The notes beneath the pieces are model-generated. The model was given only the letters and a program-made list of their open reading frames with translations, did no database searches and had not been told where the DNA came from. From contig VBGO01000314.1 of assembly GCA_005882525.1 (NCBI GenBank), positions 1 to 6,224 on the forward strand: a stretch of 6,224 nucleotides of DNA, in the 5' to 3' direction. The position numbers were made by a program, and so were the translations under genes. This stretch comes from Chloroflexota bacterium. GTDB lineage: Bacteria; Chloroflexota; Dormibacteria; CF-121. Below, in pieces: positions 1-5,470 of the stretch (its first letter is position 1; the number at the start of each line of letters is the position of its first letter).

Positions 1-2
1 TC

Positions 3-305
3 CGCGAGCTCGGCCTCGATCTGCAGGTGATCCTCAACAAGGGCTCGGTCATGGTGCTGCCCGCCGAGGTCGACAAGGCGACCGGGCTGCGCGCCGCCCT
101 CGACGATCTCGCGCTATCGGCCGGCGACGTCGTCGGCATCGGGGATGCGGAAAACGATCAGGCTTTCCTCGCGATGTGCGGATCAGGGGTCGCGGTCGCG
201 AATGCCCTCGATTCGGTCAAGCAACGCGCCGACTGCGTCACCCGCGGTCCGGCCGGCGCCGGTGTGAGGGAAGTGATCGAATCGCTCGCGACCAGAGACC
301 CCTGA
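3..305 (+). CDS. HAD-superfamily (Cof/type IIB-like) hydrolase, C-terminal part
   Basis: This is the last 100 residues of a gene that enters from the left edge in frame 3, so its start and catalytic N-terminus (the DxD nucleophile motif) are not visible. Two HAD motifs can be seen. The conserved lysine of motif III lies in DKATGL at about residues 31-36 of the fragment. Motif IV is GIGDAENDQAF at about 53-63, whose acidic residues bind Mg2+. The tail (GVAVANALDSVKQRADCVT) matches the end of Cof-type HAD phosphatases, where GVA.ANA is followed by K..AD.VT. Such enzymes hydrolyse phosphate esters of small cytosolic molecules; the substrate cannot be told from the C-terminus. A longer fused protein is possible because the N-terminus is missing. 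The gene converges on the secreted-protein gene and ends just before a hairpin terminator. Family assignment is firm, function is not. Confidence 0.9.
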   Translation, partial: RELGLDLQVILNKGSVMVLPAEVDKATGLRAALDDLALSAGDVVGIGDAENDQAFLAMCGSGVAVANALDSVKQRADCVTRGPAGAGVREVIESLATRDP

Positions 306-312
306 AAAGAAA

Positions 313-336
313 GAGCCGCACCCAACGGTGCGGCTC
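313..336. terminator. Bidirectional rho-independent terminator between convergent genes
   Basis: A perfect 10-bp inverted repeat, GAGCCGCACC and GGTGCGGCTC, flanks the four-base loop CAAC. On the minus strand the stem is followed by a pyrimidine run (TTTCTTTTC, complement of 304-312), a convincing U-tract for the secreted-protein gene. On the plus strand it is followed by CTTTCC, a weaker tract for the HAD gene. It starts 8 bases after the HAD stop codon and lies 21 bases past the stop codon of the opposing gene, so one hairpin probably serves both. Confidence 0.88.
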
Positions 337-356
337 CTTTCCTGCGTGAGTACGCC

Positions 357-2282
357 TTACGGCGAAACCAGGCTGATCCGGGTGTCCCAGTTCCCGAGTG
401 CGGTCCGGGTCGCGCCGCAAATGCCGATCGGGGTCGTCGCCACATACTCGGCCAGCGTGCAGGTCTGACCGATGTACTCCGACGCCATCCAGATATTCGG
501 CCCATCTGCGACCGCCGCACCGTAGTCCCCCCAGCGCGTCCGCGGCGGGTTGCCGACGAAGGCCTTGTAGCTAGTAAATCCATCGTCCGGGCCGAGCCCG
601 GCCTTGGCCACATGGACAACGTCCCCGACGCCAGACGCGGCACTGATCGGTGCGTACGCCGCACTCGGGTAGTCATTGGCGCCTACGAGCGTGAAGGCCA
701 TCACCCCTTTGCCGCCCGCGGTTACACCGATCGCTGGGTAGGTCAGATTCGCGCCAGCGAGCCCAAGGTATCCCGACAGGTCGTTCGAGCTCGTCGACGG
801 GCTGACGATGAACCACTCGATCCCCGCCTGGTTTGCGCCGTCGACGGATAGGGCCGTGTCGAGCGCTCCGTAGAGTTTGCCGCCCGCATAAACGACCTGC
901 TGCATGCGGCTGTCATTGCTGTCCAGCCGCGACTCCACTTCATCGTTCCGCGGCTTCTTGGTGAAGAAGTATCTCCAGCAGCCCTGCCCGAGCGGGGTCC
1001 GGATGCTCTGGTCGTTGATACATTCCCCGAGCGGGATGTGGCCCACCTTTTGGACGGAAGTTGCCGGGACGCTATACGGACTAACCGTCTTGACGGTGTT
1101 GGTGAGCCGAAGGCCAGCGCCTCCACTATTCAGCGACTGTGTCTGGGTCAGCGCCCAGACAACCAGGTTCGTCGAGGTGCCGATGGGGTTGACCTCACTG
1201 CCCGCGTCCGAGCTCAGGAAGTACTCCGTGCCCCCCTCGCTGGTCGCGTACTGGCTGGCCGGGCTGCTCGCCGGCCAGACGGTGAATCCGGCGCGGCGGG
1301 CTGCCAGCGTCTCACGCGTGTCGAACTGCACGACCGTTACCTTGCGATCGTGTCGGGCCAGCGCTCGCTTTGAGAACGCGTAAAGCTGTGCGCCCTTGAA
1401 TTCGGGACCGAAAAGCGAGTATTCGTTGGTCGTGATGTAAAAACCGTTGGCGTCCGCCCCGATGTGCGGATAGTCGCCGATGCAGGCCCCGAGGCTGCAT
1501 CCATGGTTAGGGGTGCCCTGAGTTCCATCGTCCTGGACCGGGACGCTGTACAGCCTCCATCCATCGGTCGGTTTACGGCCATTGCTGACGGCCAGGTCAA
1601 GATGGTTGGGTCCCAGCAACGCGCCGGTGCTCGCGTCGACGTCGAGCGTCAGAACGACATGGAACCAGCGTTGCGTGTCGGCGTCGAAGTAGCAGCTCGG
1701 ATCGGTGACGAACGGCCCCTGCTGACCGGTCGTCCGATCGACCTGCGCCGCATAGCCATAGAAGCTGTTGAGATCAATGACGCCGGTTACCGGGGCGCCG
1801 CCGGTGCTGAAGACGCGCAGTACGTCGTTCACGGTTTCCAGTACATAGCCGTTTCCGACACACAGTCCCTGGTCGGGTGGCTCTAACGAGAACTGGTTAC
1901 CACCATTGGCGGTGCGCTGCGCCCGATGGTTGAGGCCGTCAAAGATGAGGAGCAAGTTCGAATCCGAGCCCGCCTCATTTGCGGAAGCCACCGCGGCACC
2001 AGCCGGACCTGCCGACGTAGACAACCGCCGGTTGACCACCCCTTTCTTCGTACTCGATGCCGCCGCTCCATCTAGAGCAAGCGTGGCGAACTCCGGCGAC
2101 TGGATCGCGCCGGTTCCGACCGCACCGGCTCGGAAGGACGTCGTCCCCCCACTGGCAATCTGCCGGACGAAGCTTGGCGTTCCCGAACTGCCGGCCGCCG
2201 CGCCCCCAATCGACGGGACGAGGCTGCCAAGAAGAATCGCTGCGGAAGCCACGGTTACTGAGCGCCTTCGTGAAATGGTCAA
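357..2282 (-). CDS. Secreted protein of unknown function, probable beta-propeller
   Basis: I do not recognise a named family. The frame is open back to 2345, but the start chosen is TTG at 2282, because GGAGGG lies 6 bases upstream and the frame then begins with a good signal peptide. That peptide has arginines at 5-7, a hydrophobic core at about 9-25 and likely cleavage after AAA at 28-30. The product is 641 residues. The exported part has eight cysteines (141, 197, 262, 267, 421, 435, 608, 622), an even number that suits disulfides. It is rich in short hydrophobic strands alternating with Gly/Asp/Asn turns. Two segments resemble each other: GDYPHIGADANGFYITTNEY (from 269) and GDYGAAVADGPNIWMASEYI (from 585), as expected of propeller blades. 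No transmembrane anchor or sorting motif follows, so it is probably released. Some stretches have lower GC than the ABC genes (29 of 60 bases at 1381-1440). Transcription is from its own promoter; a sialidase-like or lectin-like fold is an alternative. Confidence 0.85.
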   Translation of the reverse strand: MTISRRRSVTVASAAILLGSLVPSIGGAAAGSSGTPSFVRQIASGGTTSFRAGAVGTGAIQSPEFATLALDGAAASSTKKGVVNRRLSTSAGPAGAAVASANEAGSDSNLLLIFDGLNHRAQRTANGGNQFSLEPPDQGLCVGNGYVLETVNDVLRVFSTGGAPVTGVIDLNSFYGYAAQVDRTTGQQGPFVTDPSCYFDADTQRWFHVVLTLDVDASTGALLGPNHLDLAVSNGRKPTDGWRLYSVPVQDDGTQGTPNHGCSLGACIGDYPHIGADANGFYITTNEYSLFGPEFKGAQLYAFSKRALARHDRKVTVVQFDTRETLAARRAGFTVWPASSPASQYATSEGGTEYFLSSDAGSEVNPIGTSTNLVVWALTQTQSLNSGGAGLRLTNTVKTVSPYSVPATSVQKVGHIPLGECINDQSIRTPLGQGCWRYFFTKKPRNDEVESRLDSNDSRMQQVVYAGGKLYGALDTALSVDGANQAGIEWFIVSPSTSSNDLSGYLGLAGANLTYPAIGVTAGGKGVMAFTLVGANDYPSAAYAPISAASGVGDVVHVAKAGLGPDDGFTSYKAFVGNPPRTRWGDYGAAVADGPNIWMASEYIGQTCTLAEYVATTPIGICGATRTALGNWDTRISLVSP

Positions 2283-2294
2283 GCACTTCCCTCC
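2283..2294 (-). promoter_or_regulatory. Ribosome binding site deciding the TTG start
   Basis: On the minus strand GAGGAGGG precedes AAGTGC and then TTG at 2282. This strong Shine-Dalgarno match at normal spacing selects the TTG at 2282 over the farther in-frame TTG at 2345. The latter overlaps the -35 element and would add 21 charged residues in front of the signal peptide. Confidence 0.8.
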
Positions 2295-2316
2295 TCTACG
2301 GTGTTTGATTCCGTTT

Positions 2317-2345
2317 AGCGTAGACGGATTTCGGCGTTCGGTCAA
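2317..2345 (-). promoter_or_regulatory. Sigma70-type promoter of the secreted-protein gene
   Basis: On the minus strand TTGACC (2345-2340) is followed after exactly 17 bases by TACGCT (2322-2317), close to the TTGACA / TANNNT consensus for the housekeeping sigma factor. Transcription would begin near 2310, giving a leader of about 28 bases containing the ribosome site. The promoter lies in the 70-base gap after the alkyltransferase-like gene, so the secreted protein can be expressed independently of the ABC operon. Confidence 0.68.
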
Positions 2346-2357
2346 CGTTCAGTTAAC
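2336..2357 (-). promoter_or_regulatory. Tandem 11-bp direct repeat, PhoP-box-like operator
   Basis: Two adjoining 11-base units read GTTAACTGAAC (2357-2347) and GTTGACCGAAC (2346-2336) on the minus strand; 9 of 11 positions are identical. Adjoining 11-bp direct repeats are the usual target of OmpR/PhoB-family response regulators. The second unit begins GTTGACC, one base from the GTTCACC core of actinobacterial PhoP boxes. The repeat covers the -35 of the promoter. A response-regulator site is an inference; PhoP is only one candidate. A 10-bp palindrome, CAGTTAACTG at 2350-2359, overlaps the first unit and could be an alternative dimer site. Confidence 0.5.
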
Positions 2358-2688
2358 TGGTGTTAAGGCTATGCCCCCGTACGGACTTTCTTGACTCCGG
2401 AGGCGATTGACAGCGCCCATCTCGGACCGCTACGCCCTCCCGCCGTAGCCGTCGGGCCTGCTCCGCGCGACTGTGCGCCGCCAGTTCGCCGCTCGCTCGG
2501 ACCACTCGCCACCAGGGCAAGCCCATGGTTGTGGCGAGCACGTTGCCGACAGCTCGCGCCGCTCTCGGATACCCAGCCCGCCGTGCCACCTCGCCATAGC
2601 TCATGACCTCGCCCGGCTCGAGATCTCGCACGACGGCGTTGACCGCCTCGACGAACGGACGCCTAGGTCTTGGAGGTCGCTTCGTCAC
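2353..2688 (-). CDS. Alkyltransferase-like protein (MGMT-family DNA-binding domain, PWWR motif)
   Basis: This 111-residue protein matches the C-terminal DNA-binding domain of O6-alkylguanine-DNA alkyltransferases. The base-flipping tyrosine is in MSYGEVA (Tyr31) and the arginine finger in AARAVGN (Arg45). At the active site the usual PCHRV reads PWWRV (58-62), so the alkyl-accepting cysteine is a tryptophan. Such proteins cannot transfer the alkyl group; characterised members bind O6-alkylguanine and hand the lesion to nucleotide excision repair. The only cysteine (93) is far from that site. The frame is open back to 2868, but homology starts at PFVEAV, so GTG at 2688 is chosen; upstream residues are a shadow of the ATPase gene. 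It overlaps the ATPase gene by 26 bases and has no clear Shine-Dalgarno, which suggests translational coupling. Its last 20 or so residues (from about 92) are not typical of the family, and its TAA lies inside the repeat operator of the next gene. Confidence 0.88.
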   Translation of the reverse strand: MTKRPPRPRRPFVEAVNAVVRDLEPGEVMSYGEVARRAGYPRAARAVGNVLATTMGLPWWRVVRASGELAAHSRAEQARRLRREGVAVRDGRCQSPPESRKSVRGHSLNTS

Positions 2689-3724
2689 GGGCGATGAGGA
2701 CCGGGTCAGGGCGGAGCGCCAGGCGGACACGCGACCCCGCCGGATGCGCCGTAGCTTCCGAGGTCGGCAGCTGGGCCAGCACGGTGAGGTCCCCCAGGTC
2801 AACGGTGACCCGGCTGGTGGCACCGAGAAACGCCACGGCGATGACCGTCCCGACCAGCGGCCCCGCAACCGCCTCGCCGCCGCTGGCGAAGGTCACGGCT
2901 TCGGGCCTGACAAGCGCGATGGCCGGACCATCGGCGGCGTCGGGCTGGACCAGTGGTAGCCGTGTGCCCCGTACCTCGACCTCCCCGCCCCGGACGACAC
3001 CAGGAAGACGGTTGGTGAGACCGACGAACTCGGCGACGAAGGGCGTGGCCGGCCGGGAATAGATCGCGGTCGGCGGTCCCAGTTGCTCCAGCCTGCCCGA
3101 ATGCATGACGCCGACCCGGTCGGCGATCGCGAGCGCCTCCTCCTGGTCGTGGGTCACGAAGAGCGTCGTCCGCACCTTTGCGTCGAGCGCAGACAGTGGC
3201 TCATCGAGCAGCAAGACCTTGGGCTGGATGGCGAGCGCCCGGGCCAGGGCGACACGCTGTTGCTGGCCACCCGAGAGCTGGTGGGCGAACCGATCGGCGA
3301 AGCCGGACAGCCCGACCAGCTCGAGCATCTCCCCCGCCCGCCGCCGCCGGCGGGCGTTGTCGACCTTGCGCATCTGGAGCCCGAAGGCGACGTTCTGCCA
3401 GGCCGTCATATGCGGGAACAGCGAATACGCCTGGAACACCATCCCGACATCACGCTTGTTCGTCGGCTGGCCGGTGACGTCCTCCCCAGCGACGACCACC
3501 CGCCCAGCGTCGGCTTGCTCGAGACCCGCCACCAGGCGCAGCGCCGTCGTCTTCCCGCATCCTGACGGCCCGAGTAGGGCAACCAGCTCGCCCGGAGCCA
3601 TGGTGAGGCTCAGCCCATCCAGCGCAGTGACACCCGCGTAGCGTCGGCGCAGGTTCTCCAACCGGACCTCGACCCCCGCTCGCGCCGCCGTCCCCACGCC
3701 GACCGCCGCCACAGCGGTTGTCAT
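2663..3724 (-). CDS. ABC importer ATPase, Pot/Fbp/Phn type, lacking the helix after the D-loop
   Basis: This cytoplasmic ATPase powers the adjacent permeases. In order: Walker A GPSGCGKT (52-59), Q-loop glutamine 98 in MVFQAYSLFPH, signature LSGGQQQR (150-157), Walker B VLLLDE (170-175), D-loop SALD (178-181) and H-switch His192 in FVTHDQEEAL. A C-terminal TOBE-type regulatory domain spans roughly 262-345. At 353 residues it is near the family's usual length. It has one defect: after SALDAKVR the chain goes straight to TTLFVTHD, whereas PotA-like relatives have about 16 more residues, a whole amphipathic helix, in between. The frame is intact across the junction (3169/3170). The protein may therefore be misfolded, or the gap may be an assembly or sequencing artefact. 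ATG at 3724 overlaps the preceding stop codon as ATGA, with GAGG six bases upstream. The substrate is not readable from the ATPase; polyamine, iron or aminoethylphosphonate all fit. Confidence 0.92.
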   Translation of the reverse strand: MTTAVAAVGVGTAARAGVEVRLENLRRRYAGVTALDGLSLTMAPGELVALLGPSGCGKTTALRLVAGLEQADAGRVVVAGEDVTGQPTNKRDVGMVFQAYSLFPHMTAWQNVAFGLQMRKVDNARRRRRAGEMLELVGLSGFADRFAHQLSGGQQQRVALARALAIQPKVLLLDEPLSALDAKVRTTLFVTHDQEEALAIADRVGVMHSGRLEQLGPPTAIYSRPATPFVAEFVGLTNRLPGVVRGGEVEVRGTRLPLVQPDAADGPAIALVRPEAVTFASGGEAVAGPLVGTVIAVAFLGATSRVTVDLGDLTVLAQLPTSEATAHPAGSRVRLALRPDPVLIARDEATSKT

Positions 3725-4545
3725 TTATACCTCGGCCCCACGTCAAGAACCTCCTCGAATCGAGCCATCCGCGCGCGCGGCCGGCCAAAGAACGACAGGA
3801 TGACAAGCAGGAGAAAGGCGAACATCAGCGAGGCGACCGCGACCGCGATCGATACGCCCGCGTTGGCCCGGCCAAGCAGGGCGATCGCGACCTGCAGATT
3901 GACGTAGTTGAGCAGGTTGGCGATCGTGAACTCGCCGAGGACGACCGCGACCGACAGAAGCGATGCGTTGAGCAGCGCGCTCCACATGTTGGGCACGATG
4001 ATCCGGCCCATGACCGTGGCCCATCCCGCCCCCAGGCTCCGCGCCGCTTCGGAGAGCGTTTTGACATCGATGGCGGCGAGGCCGGCGTGGAGCGTTCGAT
4101 AGGTGTAAGGCAGCACCAGGACCAGGTAGACGAATGCGAGAGTGAGGATCGACTCACTGAAGTTGATCGACAGCCAACGATATTCGGGCGCCAGGCCGGC
4201 GACGAGCACAATCGCCGGAATGGTTAGCGGCAGCAGACACAGGAACTCGACGACGCGGCTCAGGCCGGGCAACCGCAAGCGGACCCAGATCATGGTCGGC
4301 ACCAGCAGGAGCAGCATTCCCACCGAGGTGATCACGGCCAGGGCCAGCGAGGCAAGGATCGCGGCGACCAGGTCCGGAGTTTGGAAGATGGTCTGCCAGG
4401 CTACCAGCGTGCGCGGCGCGCTCTCGGTGTTCCCGCGCGTCGAAAACTCGAACATCGCGCCGATCGGAACCAGGAAGAAGGCGCCAAGCACAAGGAAAAC
4501 AATTACCCGGAAAACCTGCAGCTTGAACTGCCGATTCCGGCTCAT
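3721..4545 (-). CDS. ABC importer permease 2 (PotC/PhnV-like)
   Basis: This 274-residue inner-membrane protein forms half of the transport channel together with the permease encoded upstream. About six hydrophobic segments can be seen, at roughly 12-34, 58-90, 97-119, 131-150, 186-212 and 232-256. The cytoplasmic EAA loop that docks on the ATPase is clear: EAARSLGAGW with the later IIVP, residues 166-185. Length and layout are normal for the second permease of polyamine- or phosphonate-type importers. ATG at 4545 is supported by GGAGGA eight bases upstream; that site lies in a small hairpin described separately. The gene starts 25 bases after permease 1 ends, and its TGA overlaps the ATPase ATG, so the three proteins are likely translated together. 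Confidence 0.93.
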   Translation of the reverse strand: MSRNRQFKLQVFRVIVFLVLGAFFLVPIGAMFEFSTRGNTESAPRTLVAWQTIFQTPDLVAAILASLALAVITSVGMLLLLVPTMIWVRLRLPGLSRVVEFLCLLPLTIPAIVLVAGLAPEYRWLSINFSESILTLAFVYLVLVLPYTYRTLHAGLAAIDVKTLSEAARSLGAGWATVMGRIIVPNMWSALLNASLLSVAVVLGEFTIANLLNYVNLQVAIALLGRANAGVSIAVAVASLMFAFLLLVILSFFGRPRARMARFEEVLDVGPRYK

Positions 4546-4546
4546 C

Positions 4547-4563
4547 CCGCGGATCCTCCGCGG
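4547..4563 (-). promoter_or_regulatory. GC hairpin enclosing the ribosome site of permease 2
   Basis: On the minus strand CCGCGG, AGGAT, CCGCGG would fold as a 6-bp all-GC stem with a five-base loop. The Shine-Dalgarno GGAGGA (4559-4554) lies partly in the stem and mostly in the loop. The hairpin fills the gap between the stop codon of permease 1 (4571) and the ATG at 4545. A ribosome terminating on permease 1 would be expected to open it, coupling the two genes. The repeat is seen directly; the coupling is inferred. Confidence 0.45.
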
Positions 4564-4570
4564 AGCCGGC

Positions 4571-5470
4571 TCACTGCAACCATTTGGCCGTCCTCCGCTG
4601 CAGCACTGTGTACAACCCCATCACGATCGCGACGGTCACGACCATGACCAGCGCCAGCGCCGAGGCGAGACCCGGCTGGGCGAGCCCGACTTCACTGGTG
4701 AGCGTGTTAGCGATCAATAGCGAGGCGATGATGCTGCCCTGGTTGATCAGCGCGGCAGCGGTCGCATAGGCCGAAAAGGCGTTGGCGAACAGCAGCAGCA
4801 GACCGCCGAAGAAGGCCGGGGCCAGCAAGGGGCCGGCGACGTAGCGCCAGTAGTGCCACGTCCCGCCGCCCAGGCTCTCCGTCGCTTCCCGCCACTGCGG
4901 TCTGATGCCGTCCAGCGCGGGCAGGAACACGAGCACCATCAACGGGATCTGGAAGTAGGTGTAGACGAGCACCAGCCCGCTGACCTGATACAGCCAGTCT
5001 CCCTTTGCGTAGATGTCGATCCCGCGCTGCTGCAGCCACAAATACAGGAAACCTGCCCGCGCGATGGTGGCGATGAAGGCGAACGCGAGCGTGACGCCCC
5101 CAAACTGGGCCAGCACCCCACAGGCGGATACCACCAGGCGGCGTAGCACGCCGTTCGGGTTTCCGGTCACGACGGCATAGGCCAGGATGGCGCCAAGGAC
5201 GGCGCCGATGACGGCGCTGGCTGCCGACAGCGCCACGCTGTTGACGAAGGCGCCGATGATGAACGGCTTGTTCATCGCCGTCAAGTTCGACAGGGTGAAT
5301 CCGTCGGGCCCGACGAACGAGCCGGCAACCACGATGGTGGTCGGTAGCAGGAGAAAGAGGCCGACGTATACGAGAAAGGGAAGGGCGCCGAGCCAATCGA
5401 GCGACAGACGGCGGCCGCCCCTCAGGGGGCGGCGCGCCATCTCGACCAGCGGTTTCGCGGCGACGGTCAA
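4571..5470 (-). CDS. ABC importer permease 1 (PotB/PhnU-like)
   Basis: This is a 299-residue inner-membrane permease with hydrophobic segments near 28-50, 72-101, 113-137, 164-184, 215-242 and 265-290. Its EAA loop, EATESLGGGTWHYWRYVAGP (195-214), keeps the key Glu, Ala and Gly residues that contact the ATPase; the last part is less standard than in permease 2. The start is uncertain. TTG at 5470 overlaps the stop codon of the binding protein as TTGA, which favours it, but the Shine-Dalgarno is poor (CCAGG). The next in-frame ATG, at 5440, would remove ten residues without touching a membrane segment and also lacks a good site. The long basic N-terminus (RRPLRGGRR) is typical of the first permease in this class. 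It acts as a heterodimer with permease 2. Confidence 0.92.
   Translation of the reverse strand: MTVAAKPLVEMARRPLRGGRRLSLDWLGALPFLVYVGLFLLLPTTIVVAGSFVGPDGFTLSNLTAMNKPFIIGAFVNSVALSAASAVIGAVLGAILAYAVVTGNPNGVLRRLVVSACGVLAQFGGVTLAFAFIATIARAGFLYLWLQQRGIDIYAKGDWLYQVSGLVLVYTYFQIPLMVLVFLPALDGIRPQWREATESLGGGTWHYWRYVAGPLLAPAFFGGLLLLFANAFSAYATAAALINQGSIIASLLIANTLTSEVGLAQPGLASALALVMVVTVAIVMGLYTVLQRRTAKWLQ

Noticed and set aside
158..676. Minus-strand frame across the terminator and into the HAD gene
   Set aside because: It spans the hairpin and two real genes on opposite strands, and its composition is Arg/Ser/Pro-rich without motifs.
2283..2345. N-terminal extension of the secreted protein to TTG 2345
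   Set aside because: That TTG is the -35 hexamer itself and lies upstream of the predicted transcription start, while a strong ribosome site points to TTG 2282.
2377..2384. CCGTACGG palindrome as a terminator for the ABC operon
   Set aside because: It is only 8 bases, has no loop or U-tract, and lies inside the coding sequence of the alkyltransferase-like gene.
1906..2394. + strand open frame crossing the promoter region
   Set aside because: It runs antisense through the signal peptide, ribosome site and promoter of the secreted-protein gene, and I recognise nothing in its product.
2689..2868. N-terminal extension of the alkyltransferase-like protein to ATG 2868
   Set aside because: The 60 extra residues are an alternate frame of the ATPase C-terminal domain and are not related to the MGMT fold.
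3083..3641. Two overlapping + strand open frames opposite the ATPase
   Set aside because: They are antisense to conserved ABC motifs, with compositions dominated by Arg, Ser, Ala and Pro, and no credible ribosome site or homology.
4707..5396. 229-codon minus-strand frame inside permease 1
   Set aside because: It is an alternate frame of a recognisable permease. It is extremely rich in Arg with no membrane segments.
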